A stretch of 64,000 nucleotides of DNA from Staphylococcus equorum (GCF_001747895.1 NZ_LNNB01000018.1:62001-126000), one strand, 5' to 3'; shown: positions 17,041 to 29,200, counted from the first letter of the stretch. The notes: a model not told the origin generated them from the letters alone. Made by a program: numbers and translations.

Positions 17041-18255
17041 TTGGCAAACGTATTATTTATCAACTCAGGATCACCCGGACATTTTAATCCAACTATTGCA
17101 GTATGTAAAGAACTCGTTGAACGCGGTGAAAACGTCGTTTATTATATATGCGATAAATATAAAGAGAAATTAGCTGGTACAGGTGTAGAAGTACGCACGT
17201 TACCTACTGATGCTATACTCGATCGTTTTAGATCTTATGGTCAACATCATTTATATAACGTAATGAACGGTTTATTGAAAACTGCGGATATCATTGTGCC
17301 TCAAATTTTAGAAGAAACGAAAGATGAGCATTATGATTATATGATTCACGATTCTATGTTTAGTTGTGGTCATATCATTGCCCAAAAATTAAATATCCCT
17401 TCAATATCTTCTATTACATCATTTGCACATAGTAATCAAAGTTTTAATGCATTTACAGAAAAATTAACAACAATGGTTGATGACAATGAAATTAAACAAG
17501 CAGATGAAACATTTAATGAATTGAAACAACATCTTGAATCTACATATAACGTTGAGGTGCCTTCACGCTTTGAAGTGATGAATAATCCTGGAGATTTTAA
17601 CTTATGTTATGTAATGAAAGGTTTCCAAATGAATTATGACCTGTTTGATGCGCAACGTTATGTCTTTACTGGTCCTTCAGTCATTCAACCGCAACCCTCT
17701 GGATTTATGGATGACATTGATCAAACACGACCAATCATTTACATTTCTTTAGGAACTATTTTTAATCAAAATATCGCTTTTTTCAATAAATGTTTTAAAG
17801 CATTAGCAGACATCAATGCATCAGTCGTCGTTTCTATCGGTGAAACAAATCATCTCAACGATTTCGATGAGGTACCGGATAATTTTATAATTAAAAACTA
17901 TGTACCACAAACTGAGTTATTACAGCATACAGCGTTATTCTTAACACATGCGGGCATGAATAGCACGAACGAGGCTATGATGATGAATGTGCCAATGCTA
18001 GCCTTCCCACAGAGCGCAGACCAACCTATGGTAGCTAAACAGATTGCAGACTTAAATTTAGGTCATCACATTGATGCTGAGGCCATTACGCCTGAACAAT
18101 TAAGCTGTGCTGTATCAGAAATGTTAGAAAATCAAATGTATTATCAAAGACATATCGAAAAAGTAAAAAACGTGCAATCTGTCGATGAAGCGGGTTATGC
18201 ATATGCAGTAGATCAAATACTCGCTTTTCGCAATAAAGTTTGCCAATTCAATTAA
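17041..18255 (+). CDS. MGT-family (GT1/UGT-type) glycosyltransferase
   Basis: The 404-aa protein starts with TTG 17041 behind a perfect TTAGGAGG site. It has the GT-B fold of macrolide-type glycosyltransferases. The N-terminal acceptor domain opens with SGSPGHFNPTIAVCKEL, and the C-terminal nucleotide-sugar domain carries the family signature (LTHAGMNSTNEAMMMNVPM, then PQSADQ). Such enzymes move a sugar from UDP-sugar to a small hydrophobic acceptor such as a macrolide, flavonoid or lipid; here the acceptor is unknown. It is transcribed opposite to its neighbours between the tRNAs and purA and has its own terminator, so it looks like a single-gene insertion. Confidence 0.88.
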   Translation: MANVLFINSGSPGHFNPTIAVCKELVERGENVVYYICDKYKEKLAGTGVEVRTLPTDAILDRFRSYGQHHLYNVMNGLLKTADIIVPQILEETKDEHYDYMIHDSMFSCGHIIAQKLNIPSISSITSFAHSNQSFNAFTEKLTTMVDDNEIKQADETFNELKQHLESTYNVEVPSRFEVMNNPGDFNLCYVMKGFQMNYDLFDAQRYVFTGPSVIQPQPSGFMDDIDQTRPIIYISLGTIFNQNIAFFNKCFKALADINASVVVSIGETNHLNDFDEVPDNFIIKNYVPQTELLQHTALFLTHAGMNSTNEAMMMNVPMLAFPQSADQPMVAKQIADLNLGHHIDAEAITPEQLSCAVSEMLENQMYYQRHIEKVKNVQSVDEAGYAYAVDQILAFRNKVCQFN

Positions 18256-18276
18256 ATAACAATTATTTATAAATAA

Positions 18277-18326
18277 AAATACCTTGTAGACGCACCCTTA
18301 ATGGTGAATGCTACAAGGTATTTTTT
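18277..18326. terminator. Bidirectional terminator between the glycosyltransferase gene and purA
   Basis: The perfect stem AAAATACCTTGTAG/CTACAAGGTATTTT has T-runs on both strands, serving the two convergent genes. Confidence 0.85.
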
Positions 18327-18363
18327 CATCATTAGACTAGCAGCCTAACTTGGTATTACTTTC

Positions 18364-19647
18364 CTACCATAAAGATTTTAATAAGTTTGTTTGATTACGG
18401 TCTGGACCTACTGAGAAGATTGAAATCTTCACATCACATAGCTCAGAAATACGTTCTAAATATCTACGTGCATTTGAAGGTAATTCTTCTAATGAACGAC
18501 AACCCGTAATATCTTCAGTCCAACCTGGTAGTGTTTCAAAGATTGGTTTACAACGATTTAAGTCTTTCAAGTTTGCTGGGTATTCAGTAATTTCTACGCC
18601 GTCTAATTCATAAGCTGTACAAATTTTCACTTCTTTAAGACCAGTCAATACATCAATAGAGTTGATTGATAAGTCTGTGATACCACTTGCACGACGAGAA
18701 TGACGTAATACGACTGAGTCAAACCAACCAATACGACGTGGACGACCAGTTGTTGTACCGTATTCACGGCCAACTTCACGGATATGGTGCCCATCTTCAT
18801 CGAATAGTTCTGTTGGGAAAGGACCATCACCTACACGAGATGTATATGCTTTACATACACCGATAACTTTAGATACGAATGTTGGACCAACACCGCCACC
18901 TACAGTAACGTTACCTGCTACTGGGTTACTTGAAGTTACATATGGGTATGTACCGTGATCAAGATCTAACATAACGCCTTGAGCACCTTCAAATAATACT
19001 TTTTCTTCTGCTACAAAGGCATCATCTAATACTTTAGCAGTGTCTACTACGAAAGGTGCAATACGTTGTCCTGCAGCATAATATGTTTCAAAGATTTCAT
19101 CAAAAGTAGGACATGCTTTGCCAAACATACCTTTGAAGTAATCATTTTTATATTCAATGTTATTTTTTAATAATTGTGCAAATGTTTCTTTGTCCAATAA
19201 ATCTGCCACACGGATACCGATACGTTGCGCTTTATCTACATAAGCTGGGCCGATACCTTTTTTCGTTGTGCCAATTTTATTGTCTCCACGGCGTTCTTCT
19301 TCATATTCATCTTGTTTTAAGTGATAAGGTAAAATAACTTGTGCACGATTAGAAATACGTAAATTATCTGTTGAAATACCTCGTTCATTTAAAGCATCTA
19401 ATTCTTTTAATAGTGCAACTGGATCTACGACTACACCATTACCAATCACTGATAATTTTTCTTTATAAAAAATACCAGATGGTACTAAGTGCAATTTATA
19501 AGTTTCTCCACCAAATATAATTGTGTGGCCCGCATTATTACCGCCTGAAAAACGTGCAATAACATCTGCTTGTTCTGCTAGAAAATCCGTAATTTTACCT
19601 TTACCTTCGTCTCCCCATTGTGTCCCAACGACTACTATTGATGACAT
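18364..19647 (-). CDS. purA: Adenylosuccinate synthetase
   Basis: The 427-aa enzyme makes adenylosuccinate from IMP, aspartate and GTP, the first committed step to AMP. The N-terminal GTP-binding [12 protein letters not shown], the IMP-binding GGNNAGHT and the [11 protein letters not shown] and [10 protein letters not shown] motifs are intact. The start is ATG 19647 (ribosome-binding site GGAGGTG). An inverted CGAA...TTCG arrangement at about 19724-19741 upstream resembles half sites of PurR boxes but was not confirmed. Confidence 0.98.
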   Translation of the reverse strand: MSSIVVVGTQWGDEGKGKITDFLAEQADVIARFSGGNNAGHTIIFGGETYKLHLVPSGIFYKEKLSVIGNGVVVDPVALLKELDALNERGISTDNLRISNRAQVILPYHLKQDEYEEERRGDNKIGTTKKGIGPAYVDKAQRIGIRVADLLDKETFAQLLKNNIEYKNDYFKGMFGKACPTFDEIFETYYAAGQRIAPFVVDTAKVLDDAFVAEEKVLFEGAQGVMLDLDHGTYPYVTSSNPVAGNVTVGGGVGPTFVSKVIGVCKAYTSRVGDGPFPTELFDEDGHHIREVGREYGTTTGRPRRIGWFDSVVLRHSRRASGITDLSINSIDVLTGLKEVKICTAYELDGVEITEYPANLKDLNRCKPIFETLPGWTEDITGCRSLEELPSNARRYLERISELCDVKISIFSVGPDRNQTNLLKSLW

Positions 19648-19878
19648 ATGAGCACCTCCAAGTTTTTCTCAATTAACCAATGAGTATTCTACCAATACCA
19701 CAACGATATTGCAAACAAAAATCGAACATTGATTTTTCGTCATTTTTCTAATTCTCATCAATATTCAAACGCTCCAATAAATGTGATAAACATAGTAACA
19801 CCAATGTTTTCATTGTATTTTACATTAAAAAAAGATACATACTTACATTAAGATTCAAGAATAAAATACAAACAAAAA

Positions 19879-19914
19879 CCGTACAATAAAACAAAAATTT
19901 GTATTATTGTACGG
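19879..19914 (-). terminator. Terminator after dnaC
   Basis: The stem CCGTACAATA/TATTGTACGG lies 22 bases after the dnaC stop codon and ends the yybS-gdpP-rplI-dnaC operon. Confidence 0.75.
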
Positions 19915-19935
19915 AAAAATTAATTTTATCTTTTT

Positions 19936-21339
19936 CTAACCCATCATATCAGCATGGGCATAATCTATATCTGTAAACTTATTATATTGTTTCATAAAGT
20001 GAAGCTTCACAGTTCCTGTAGGACCGTTACGTTGTTTGGCAATAATAATTTCGATATCACCATTATCATCATTCGTTTGTGGTTCATAGTTCGTGTCATC
20101 ATCGTCTTCTTCATCTTCGCCTTGATTGTAATAATCATCACGATAAAGGAAGGCAACGATATCGGCATCTTGCTCAATCGAACCAGATTCACGTATATCA
20201 CTCATCATCGGTCGTTTGTCCTGACGTTGCTCAACGCCACGTGATAGCTGACTTAGTGCGATTACGGGACACTCAAGTTCTCTGGCAATTGCTTTTAATG
20301 TACGAGAAATCTCAGAAACTTCTTGTTGTCTGTTGTCTGAAAAACGTGAACCACTACCTGAAATTAATTGTAGATAGTCGATCACTATCATGTCTAGGCC
20401 GTGTTCTTGTTTCAAGCGTCGGCATTTTGAACGAATATCTGTAATACGGATACCTGGTGTATCATCAATAAATATCTTCGTACGCGATAACTTACCTACT
20501 GCAATTGTAAAACGATTCCAGTCTTCTTCAGTCATTGCACCTGTTCTTAATCGGTTGGAATCGACGTTGCCCGAACTACAAATCATACGTGTCGCTAATT
20601 GGTCAGCACCCATCTCAAGCGAGAAGATACCAACTGAATAATTACGTTCATTTGTAGCTACTTTCTGCGCAATATTAAGCGCGAAGGCAGTCTTACCTAC
20701 AGAAGGACGAGCAGCTAAAATAATCAAATCATTGCGGTTAAACCCTGCTGTCATCTGGTCTAAATCACGATAACCTGAAGGAATACCTGGTGTCTGACCA
20801 CTGTTTTGATCTAATAATTCTGCCGTCTCGTATACTTCACCAAGTACGTCTCTAATGTCTTTGAATCCATCACTTTCACGTGTGGATGATAATTCTAATA
20901 TGCGACGTTCCGCGTCGTTTAGTATTACATCTAGTTCCAGTTCATCATTGTAACCATCATTCGCAATACTATCAGCTGTTTGTATTAATTTACGCTTGGT
21001 TGCGTGTTTAAATACGATTTCTGTATAGTACTGAATGTTACGTGTGGTTGGCACATTACTAGATAGTTCAGCTAGATATTGTGGACCACCCGCTTCATTC
21101 AATCGTCCTTCTTGTGACAATTGATCCATGATTGTTACCACGTCAATATCTTTGTTGTCTTCGTTGAGGTTCATCATGGCTCTAAAGATGTGTTGATGTG
21201 CACCTCTATAAAAGGACTCAGGAAGTAATACTTCCTGAGTTGTGTTGATCAATTCTGGATCTATGATAATGGCACCTAAGACAGACTGCTCAGCCTCATT
21301 ACTGTGTGGCATTTGATTTTGTTCATACATTCCATCCAT
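19936..21339 (-). CDS. dnaC: Replicative DNA helicase (DnaB family; dnaC in staphylococci)
   Basis: The 467-aa hexameric helicase unwinds DNA at the replication fork. Its N-terminal domain (about 1-150) is followed by a linker and the RecA-like motor with Walker A AARPSVGKTAF (near residue 210), Walker B MIVIDYLQL and the SQLSRGVEQR motif. An acidic insert (about 415-435, DEEDDDD) is shared with S. aureus. The start at ATG 21339 (MDGMYEQNQMPHSNEAEQS) follows GAGGTG and matches the S. aureus MDRMYEQ start. Gene order with rplI is conserved. Confidence 0.97.
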   Translation of the reverse strand: MDGMYEQNQMPHSNEAEQSVLGAIIIDPELINTTQEVLLPESFYRGAHQHIFRAMMNLNEDNKDIDVVTIMDQLSQEGRLNEAGGPQYLAELSSNVPTTRNIQYYTEIVFKHATKRKLIQTADSIANDGYNDELELDVILNDAERRILELSSTRESDGFKDIRDVLGEVYETAELLDQNSGQTPGIPSGYRDLDQMTAGFNRNDLIILAARPSVGKTAFALNIAQKVATNERNYSVGIFSLEMGADQLATRMICSSGNVDSNRLRTGAMTEEDWNRFTIAVGKLSRTKIFIDDTPGIRITDIRSKCRRLKQEHGLDMIVIDYLQLISGSGSRFSDNRQQEVSEISRTLKAIARELECPVIALSQLSRGVEQRQDKRPMMSDIRESGSIEQDADIVAFLYRDDYYNQGEDEEDDDDTNYEPQTNDDNGDIEIIIAKQRNGPTGTVKLHFMKQYNKFTDIDYAHADMMG

Positions 21340-21369
21340 TACGATTACACCTCATATCTCAATCCGTTA

Positions 21370-21816
21370 TTATTGTTCAACTGTGTGTACACGAATAGTA
21401 CCTTCGACTTCTTTGTCTAATTTAACTGGCACGTTTGTGTAACCCAATGCATGGATACCATTTGGTAAGTCCATTTTACGTTTATCAATCTTGATGTCGT
21501 GTTGTTTTTGTAATGCTTGCGTGATTTGTTTTGTACTTACTGAACCAAATAATTTGCCGCCTTCACCTGTTTTAGCAGATACTTCGACTTCAATATTACT
21601 TAATTGTTCTTTCAATTGTTTAGCGTCTTCAATTTGTTGTTGACGCTCAGCTTCAACTGCTTTATTTTTTTGTTCTAATTGTTTTAAGTTACCTGGTGTT
21701 GCTTCCACCGCATAATTTTTCTTTATTAAGAAGTTATTTGCATAACCTACTGGTACGTCTTTAACTTCGCCTTTTTTACCTTTACCTTTTACATCTTGTG
21801 TGAATATTACTTTCAT
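21370..21816 (-). CDS. rplI: Large ribosomal subunit protein bL9
   Basis: The product has 148 aa, the standard length. Its N-terminal RNA-binding domain ([18 protein letters not shown]) is joined by a long helix (about 40-75) to the C-terminal domain ([12 protein letters not shown]). It binds domain V of 23S rRNA. Its start overlaps the gdpP stop by 4 bases (ATGA), so translation is coupled. Confidence 0.98.
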   Translation of the reverse strand: MKVIFTQDVKGKGKKGEVKDVPVGYANNFLIKKNYAVEATPGNLKQLEQKNKAVEAERQQQIEDAKQLKEQLSNIEVEVSAKTGEGGKLFGSVSTKQITQALQKQHDIKIDKRKMDLPNGIHALGYTNVPVKLDKEVEGTIRVHTVEQ

Positions 21817-23780
21817 GAATTTTCACTCCTACTCATTTGTTCTGTTATAGCTTGTTGTAATTTTTCGATTGCTTCATCGACAGTCACATCTTTCATTTGT
21901 GTAGCTGCATTTGTTAAATGACCGCCACCGCCAAGTGCTTCCATCGTTAATTGCACATTAACTGCACCAAGTGAGCGGGCAGACATACCTATGAGATTAT
22001 CTTCTCGTCTCGCTATTACATATGAAGCCTCTACACCATCTAAACTTAACAGTTCATCGGCAGCTTGTGCAACTGTAACAGGATGATAGATTTTGTCGTT
22101 AGAGCCATAGGCAATTGCTACCCCATTCTCTTGCAGTTTCACCGTTTGAATCAACTCAGTACGATTGATATACGTATCAAGATCATCTTTCAAGAAATGC
22201 TGAGTCAATATCGTATCGGCACCATGTGCACGTAAATAACTTGCGGCATCAAATGTTCTAGACCCTGTGCGCAATGTAAAGTTACGTGTATCTACGATGA
22301 TACCAGCAAACATAACTGTTGATTCTAAACGTGTCAGACGTTGTTCTGTCGGTTGATACTCTAGTAATTCTGTAACAAGTTCAGCTGTCGAACTTGCATA
22401 AGGTTCCATATATATAAGCAATGGACTAGAGATAAAGCTTTCACCACGTCTATGATGATCAATCACGACTTTACGGTTTGCTTTATTTAAAATATTTTCA
22501 TCAATGACCATTTCAGGTTTATGCGTATCTACGATGACTAATGTAGTCTTAGATGTCATAATATCCCATGCTTCATCTGAAGTAATGAAACGATCTTTTA
22601 GTTCTGGCTTTTCATTTACTGCATCCATGACACGACGTAACGTTGGATCGATATCTGATTCATTTAATACAATGTAGGCATCTAAATTATTCATCATTGC
22701 AAAACGGGATACACCAATTGCTGCACCGATCGCATCTAAATCAGGACGTGTATGTCCCATAATGATTACTTTGTCGCCTTCCATCAAGATATCTTTTAAA
22801 GCATGTGAAATCACTCGTGCTCTTACACGTGTGCGTTTCTCCATTGGGTCAGTCTTACCGCCATAGAAGCGTACATTACCATTCATGCTCTTAATCGCTA
22901 CTTGGTCGCCACCACGACCGAGCGCTAAATCTAAGCCTGACTGAGAAAGTTCACCCAGGTCGACGAGATTTTCAGAACCTTCACCGACACCAACACTTAA
23001 TGTAAGTTGGGCACGGTAACCAACACTCTTTTCACGGAGCTGACTTAAAATACTAAAATTAGATTCTTCGATATCTTTTAAAATACGTTGATTTAAGTAC
23101 GCCACAAATTGATCAGAACTATAACGTTTGAAATAAATGTTATATTCTGTCGCCCATCTACTGATTACACGTGTAACCATAGAGTTGATTTCTGATCTTT
23201 GTGTATCGTTCATATTTTGAGTGATTTCATCGTAGTTATCTAAGAATAGTGTCATGATAATCGGTTTAGATTCTTCATATAATTCTTGCGTCTGAATTTC
23301 TTCTGTAATATCAAAGAAGTATAAAACATGTTCTCTTTCAGAATAGCGAACGCGATAATGGTATTCATTTTCTTTAATTTCAATTTCTTGTGTTTTTTCT
23401 AATTGCTTTAAGATATTAGGATATACTTCGTTTACTGGGTCGGAAATGACATTACGATCTAATCGTTCCGACATAAAATGGTTCATCCACTCTATGTTTT
23501 CATTTTCGTCTAAGATAATCATCCCAATAGGTAAATTCTTAATTGCGATGTTGCTACCTTCAGAAATATGACCACTCAGATCATCTACATAGCTATCTAG
23601 TTTTTGTAAAGCTTGTCTTACCAAAAATACTGTCCCTATAATTATAACCACTAAGACAATCGCAGCGATGCCTGCCATAATTTGGTTGAAAACGAACCAT
23701 ATTACAACAAGCGCAATTGCTGTGAGCGCCATTATGATAAATGGCAAGAGCAAGGCTTTTTTAGTGGATTGACGATTCAT
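21813..23780 (-). CDS. gdpP: Cyclic-di-AMP phosphodiesterase GdpP
   Basis: The 655-aa protein has two N-terminal membrane helices (about 10-50), a PAS-like domain (about 80-150) and a degenerate GGDEF domain (about 170-300). The catalytic DHH-DHHA1 half shows [11 protein letters not shown] and VIDHHRRGE, and the glycine-rich LGGGGH near the C-terminus. It hydrolyses the second messenger c-di-AMP to pApA and so affects osmotic balance, cell-wall stress and beta-lactam tolerance. All motifs are intact. The start is ATG 23780 behind GAGGTGG, 14 bases after yybS. Confidence 0.97.
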   Translation of the reverse strand: MNRQSTKKALLLPFIIMALTAIALVVIWFVFNQIMAGIAAIVLVVIIIGTVFLVRQALQKLDSYVDDLSGHISEGSNIAIKNLPIGMIILDENENIEWMNHFMSERLDRNVISDPVNEVYPNILKQLEKTQEIEIKENEYHYRVRYSEREHVLYFFDITEEIQTQELYEESKPIIMTLFLDNYDEITQNMNDTQRSEINSMVTRVISRWATEYNIYFKRYSSDQFVAYLNQRILKDIEESNFSILSQLREKSVGYRAQLTLSVGVGEGSENLVDLGELSQSGLDLALGRGGDQVAIKSMNGNVRFYGGKTDPMEKRTRVRARVISHALKDILMEGDKVIIMGHTRPDLDAIGAAIGVSRFAMMNNLDAYIVLNESDIDPTLRRVMDAVNEKPELKDRFITSDEAWDIMTSKTTLVIVDTHKPEMVIDENILNKANRKVVIDHHRRGESFISSPLLIYMEPYASSTAELVTELLEYQPTEQRLTRLESTVMFAGIIVDTRNFTLRTGSRTFDAASYLRAHGADTILTQHFLKDDLDTYINRTELIQTVKLQENGVAIAYGSNDKIYHPVTVAQAADELLSLDGVEASYVIARREDNLIGMSARSLGAVNVQLTMEALGGGGHLTNAATQMKDVTVDEAIEKLQQAITEQMSRSENS

Positions 23781-23794
23781 TTTTCCACCTCAAA

Positions 23795-24721
23795 TCATTT
23801 TTTAATGATACGTTTTAAGTTAATACATAAATCTATAACACCCAGGAGGCTTACAATATGTGTAAGTGGCATTAGAATTGTCCCTATTGCCATTAAAATC
23901 ACAGTAAGTGTGAGCGGCATTGATTTTGCCTTTCCGAAAAAGTGAATCACACTTAACCCCTGAATATACATACATAATGATAACACAATTTCGAAGTTTA
24001 ATACGATACTTTGGAACGCACTCGGTTCGGCAGTAAACATAACACAAAGCAGGACAATCATATACATCCATAGCAATGAACGCTTCATTTGCCACGCATA
24101 TAATGGTTTGAATATTGGTGTAGCAATTTTGAATTTACGTAAAATTGGAAAAGTAACTAGTAAATTGATTAATATAAGTATAAATACTGCAATGATTACA
24201 TAACTTGGTAACTGAACTGATAATTGACGGAAAGTTTCTTCAAACATTTGTTTATAATCTGAACCAACACCTGCATTAGAAATATAATAATGTATTTGAT
24301 CTTTCACAGGTTTCATTAATGTTGTTGATGTTGGTATTTTATCAAATGTTTGTAATGCCATAAATGCAATTAACGAGATCATACTCACGTATGTAGTTGT
24401 AATATAAAGTATACGCTCTTTAGATGTACGTTCTTTTAATAATTGGCCAACAACGAAACTCACTAAGAGTACGAGGACCATGATACTTAATACGAATATA
24501 TTACCTAATAAAGTTGTTAATACAACTGTTACGACTGCTGTTAAACCAAATGATTCTACAGACTTATGCCATAAAATAATGCCTGGAATTGTCGCAAACA
24601 AACTCAATACAAGCCCAAGCGGTGGTAATATATGTAAAGCTAAAGCTACTACGACTAGCGTGATTATACTAAGTATAGTTGCCTTAGGATATATTTTTGA
24701 AAACAAATTCGCCACTCCCAT
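23795..24721 (-). CDS. YybS-family membrane protein (DUF2232)
   Basis: About 308 aa with roughly eight hydrophobic segments, the S-component-like architecture of DUF2232/YybS proteins. It lies directly upstream of gdpP, as in Bacillus and S. aureus. The start ATG 24721 (MGVANLFSKIYPKATIL) fits the family length; a TTG start at 24772 would add 17 residues, lacks a ribosome-binding site and may fall within promoter sequence. The function is unknown. Confidence 0.88.
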   Translation of the reverse strand: MGVANLFSKIYPKATILSIITLVVVALALHILPPLGLVLSLFATIPGIILWHKSVESFGLTAVVTVVLTTLLGNIFVLSIMVLVLLVSFVVGQLLKERTSKERILYITTTYVSMISLIAFMALQTFDKIPTSTTLMKPVKDQIHYYISNAGVGSDYKQMFEETFRQLSVQLPSYVIIAVFILILINLLVTFPILRKFKIATPIFKPLYAWQMKRSLLWMYMIVLLCVMFTAEPSAFQSIVLNFEIVLSLCMYIQGLSVIHFFGKAKSMPLTLTVILMAIGTILMPLTHIVSLLGVIDLCINLKRIIKK

Positions 24722-24927
24722 ACTATTTTTGACTATAACTTTTATTTTAACCTCTTTAAAACTTTTATACAATTATTGCCAACTCATTTCTATAGAAGTT
24801 AAACATACGCTACACATTCAACTATTCGAAGATAAACTAATATTCATCCTTTCAGTTGATATTAAGACAGCTAAATCCCCTATTACTTCACTAGATCACA
24901 GCTATTTCCATGTGTTTTCCTAGAAAA

Positions 24928-24970
24928 AATAGGACCTACAAAGCAGTCAGTCTACTTTGTAGGTCCTATT
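24928..24970 (-). terminator. Terminator after metX
   Basis: The long perfect stem AATAGGACCTACAAAG/CTTTGTAGGTCCTATT is followed by a T-run on the minus strand. Confidence 0.85.
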
Positions 24971-25027
24971 GGTTATTCTGATTCTGCTGTGTCGTCCTAA
25001 ATTTAACATTCTATAGTACAGTCACGC

Positions 25028-25996
25028 TCATTTACGCTTGATTTTATAAACCTTTAAGAAATGGTATAAATTAGGTGCCCAATCATTAAAATTAACTAAA
25101 AATCCATCATGCCCTACATTGTCAGGTACAAAGAAATGTTTATGGTATTTGAAGCGTTGGCCAACTGCATAAACAAGATCATCAGGATAAAGTAAGTCAT
25201 CCGCAAAGCCCATCGTCATCATCTTAGTATCCAGTCTACTGAACACTTCGTCCACGTCATCACGCCCTCTATCCACATCATGGCTGTCTAAGACGTCAAG
25301 CAGCGTTAAATAACATGCATAACTAAAGTGTTTCATAAACTTATCGCCTTGGTGCCTTTGATATGCAACCACTTGATCTGGCGAGAAGCGTTGTTCATAA
25401 CTTTTAGACGAACGGTATGTTAAGAAGCCGAGTTGTCTTGCGATACTCATACCTTGTTCATGGTCTAAATGAATCGCTTGTCTCGCAATTTCATTAAATG
25501 CACGACTATATGAAGATGTTCTCTGTGTAGCAGCAAGTATAACTGCTTTATCAACCTCAAATTTACGGTTATATAATAACTCTACTGCTTGCATGCCACC
25601 TAAAGAGCCACCTATAAGTATATTAATACGTTCAAAGCCTAAATGCTCAATACCTAATTCAATTGCACGTACAATATCACGCAAAGTCAGTTGTTCTGGG
25701 AAGTCTTCATCCGTAAGCGCAGAACTAGAGCCAAATGGACTACCAATTACATTGAAAGTTAAAAACTGATAATCATTAATCGGCATATAACCACCATCAA
25801 TAATACCTCTCCACCATCCAGGTTGTTCATTTGTGCCATATGTTAAGTGATTGCCTGTCAAAGCATGACACACGACCACAAGAGGTTGACCTTTCAATCC
25901 AACATGTTCGTAACGTAATTTTAAGTTTGAGATCGTTTCTCCTGACTCTGTTGTAAATGGTCCTAATTCTAATGTATCAACCGTATAATTCGTCAT
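25028..25996 (-). CDS. metX: Homoserine O-acyltransferase (MetX family)
   Basis: The 322-aa alpha/beta-hydrolase carries the nucleophile elbow GGSLGGMQA (Ser near residue 130), VVCHALTGN as oxyanion region and the catalytic DD/H in SHDVD... and NVGHDGFLVNF. MetX enzymes acetylate (or succinylate) homoserine, the entry step of methionine synthesis. A SAM-I riboswitch with terminator lies in the leader, which supports this assignment. The start is ATG 25996 with AGGAGGTAAGTC. The acyl donor (acetyl- or succinyl-CoA) cannot be decided by eye. Confidence 0.93.
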   Translation of the reverse strand: MTNYTVDTLELGPFTTESGETISNLKLRYEHVGLKGQPLVVVCHALTGNHLTYGTNEQPGWWRGIIDGGYMPINDYQFLTFNVIGSPFGSSSALTDEDFPEQLTLRDIVRAIELGIEHLGFERINILIGGSLGGMQAVELLYNRKFEVDKAVILAATQRTSSYSRAFNEIARQAIHLDHEQGMSIARQLGFLTYRSSKSYEQRFSPDQVVAYQRHQGDKFMKHFSYACYLTLLDVLDSHDVDRGRDDVDEVFSRLDTKMMTMGFADDLLYPDDLVYAVGQRFKYHKHFFVPDNVGHDGFLVNFNDWAPNLYHFLKVYKIKRK

Positions 25997-26017
25997 GACT
26001 TACCTCCTACTTAGTAA

Positions 26018-26157
26018 AAAAACTCCTCACTATTCAATAAGTAAGAAGTTGAAAATTACTTATCATTCGACTATATCGTTGGTTTTAGCACCGTACTTTA
26101 TTTAGCCGGTTGCTGAAGCATCATTGGGCCAAATCCCTTAGCTTCTCGGAATAAGAT
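26018..26157 (-). promoter_or_regulatory. SAM-I (S-box) riboswitch with terminator, upstream of metX
   Basis: On the minus strand the region reads CTTATTCCGAGAAGC, then GGGATTTGGCCC, GATGCTTCAGCAACCGG, ACGGTGCTAAAACC and ATGATAAG. These are the hallmark P1 arms, the P2 core and the CAGCAACC and GGTGCTAA blocks of S-box RNAs. A terminator stem (AACTTCTTACT/AGTGAGGAGTT, G-U pairs) with T7 follows at 26050-26018. High SAM should stop metX transcription. Confidence 0.95.
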
Positions 26158-26285
26158 TTATTTTAATTGTATTGCACTACATTACTACTATTGATGTTCC
26201 AACAATCCATTCATTTTTAAAAAATGTCGGAATTTTCTAATTATTGTCATTCTAACGGATAAAATGATTTACATCAATGAAATAA

Positions 26286-26615
26286 TTAAAATACCCATCT
26301 TAATGCAGCCATAATAACAATGCCACCTATGATTGTAATTGTTAAACTACGTGTGATAACTGCAATCACTATTGTCGGGACCATCGTAATTAGAAACGGC
26401 ACATTAACGCTATAACCCATCATGCCATCTTGTTGTTCAATCAAACCATCAATAACTAAAGCAGTAAATAACGTGATTGGTATAAACGACAACCATTTTA
26501 CAACTCTTTCAGATAGTTTAATTTTAGATATAAGTAAAAACGGTATAATCCGTGTAAACCATGTCACAATACCACAAAGCAAAATAATAATAAGCATATG
26601 CGTCGTTGTTGTCAT
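26286..26615 (-). CDS. azlD: AzlD-family branched-chain amino acid transport protein
   Basis: The 109-aa protein has four hydrophobic helices and the AzlD pattern (TRIIPFLLISK near the N-terminus and a central FIPITLFTALVIDGL). It pairs with the AzlC-type protein upstream to export branched-chain amino acids or analogues. The two genes overlap by 4 bases (26612-26615), showing translational coupling. Confidence 0.88.
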   Translation of the reverse strand: MTTTTHMLIIILLCGIVTWFTRIIPFLLISKIKLSERVVKWLSFIPITLFTALVIDGLIEQQDGMMGYSVNVPFLITMVPTIVIAVITRSLTITIIGGIVIMAALRWVF

Positions 26616-27307
26616 CGTTCCATCACCACCCCTAGTCCAGCTGCTACCGTAGAAGCAAGAATAATTGCCACGTAAGACGGCATAAAGAGACTTAGAAGAA
26701 GCATCATCACAATTACAGTAATGATCAATACAAAATACGTCTTGATGCGAGAGCGTTGAACTGATTCAAACTGTGACACAGCTAAAAAGATAAACATCGC
26801 AGCAATAGCGAAATCTAAACCTAACGTCTCTGGGTTGTTTATGTATTTTCCAAATATAGCACCAATAACACATGCAAATGTCCAAAACAAATAAGCTGTG
26901 ATATTTAAACCATATAACCAACGATCGTTAATTTTTTCTCCTTTAAGATGTGGCGTAATTGCTACACCAAACGTTTCATCTGTAATAAGCGTTGAAAGTC
27001 CTATTCGATTTAATAAGCCGTATGATTGGTAACTCGGTGCAAGCGTCATACTTAGTAGAAACATTCTGGAATTTACGATAAATGCTGTTAACACAATCGC
27101 AGAAATCGGTGTACCTGCGATGACTAATGCACAAATGATGAATTGTGCAGCACCAGCATATACAAGTAAGCAGAGTAAGATAATTTCAAGCAAACTAAAT
27201 CCTGAGGCTACAGCAACAATTCCAAAAGACAACCCTACCCCAGCGTACCCTAATAATGTAGGAACACATTCTTTCACACCTTGCTTAAAAGTTACATGCG
27301 CTTCCAT
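26612..27307 (-). CDS. azlC: AzlC-family branched-chain amino acid permease
   Basis: The protein is 231 aa from ATG 27307 (MEAHVTFKQGVKEC), behind AAAGGAGTGAGGT; the longer reading from 27343 starts inside the leader. Six to seven hydrophobic helices are seen, with the family signature GVGLSFGIVA near the N-terminus and FIVNSRMFLLS centrally. Together with AzlD it forms a small two-subunit exporter. No adjacent regulator gene is present. Confidence 0.9.
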   Translation of the reverse strand: MEAHVTFKQGVKECVPTLLGYAGVGLSFGIVAVASGFSLLEIILLCLLVYAGAAQFIICALVIAGTPISAIVLTAFIVNSRMFLLSMTLAPSYQSYGLLNRIGLSTLITDETFGVAITPHLKGEKINDRWLYGLNITAYLFWTFACVIGAIFGKYINNPETLGLDFAIAAMFIFLAVSQFESVQRSRIKTYFVLIITVIVMMLLLSLFMPSYVAIILASTVAAGLGVVMER

Positions 27308-27583
27308 TACCTCACTCCTTTCATTTTCAATTTTTAAAAACAATAGCTTAAGTTTAATATAAATTAGGCGTTTTATTCAATCACTTTAGCATTCCGTTTG
27401 TGTGACGGAAGACAACCCTCTGTTTTAAAAAAGTTTATTTATCAACGTTTTAAACTTTTCTGAATCTTATGAAATACTTTAGACTTACCTGTTATTTTCC
27501 ACATGAAAAACCATTGAGGTTAATTACATAATTTTATAAATCCACTTAATTTTACCCCTCCCCTACCCCACCTCGATATAAAT
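27308..27583. other. azlC-serS intergenic region
   Basis: It carries the azlCD promoter region on the minus strand. No small gene or structured RNA was recognised before the serS terminator. Confidence 0.5.
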
Positions 27584-27617
27584 AAAGAGCGCAACAAAGG
27601 TCTTTGCTACGCTCTTT
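27584..27617 (-). terminator. Terminator after serS
   Basis: The stem AAAGAGCGTAGCAAAG / TTTGTTGCGCTCTTT (minus strand, one G-U pair) is followed by ATTTAT. Confidence 0.75.
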
Positions 27618-27636
27618 TAGCCATACTTATTTAATT

Positions 27637-28935
<1,299 letters not shown>

Positions 28936-28965
28936 TCAATTTTTAAAAATGTTTGGATAATAACA

Positions 28966-29200
28966 CAAAAAAGACCACATCCCCTCTACAAGGGACGTGG
29001 TCTACGTGTTGCCACCCTATTTAACAGCCTAATTAGACTGCACTCTCCATAAATAACGGCCAAAGCCGGTTGTTCTTCTCATAGTAGGTAGATTCACACT
29101 AACGTTGATTACTTGTTCACACCAACCACAAGTTCTCTGAAATCAAACAATTAATACTACTTAGCCTACGAACAATAACTTATTAACTTGTTTTAAATAT
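28966..29200 (-). promoter_or_regulatory. T-box leader of serS
   Basis: On the minus strand the conserved T-box AGGGTGGCA (29018-29010) precedes a terminator stem AGACCAC/GTGGTCT (29003-28972) with T6. The upstream 180 bases form the stem I region. Uncharged tRNA-Ser should favour the antiterminator. The specifier codon was not assigned with confidence. Confidence 0.92.

Noticed and set aside
19718..19744. PurR box upstream of purA
   Set aside because: Inverted CGAA/TTCG is present but spacing and flanks do not fit the PurBox consensus well enough for a separate feature.
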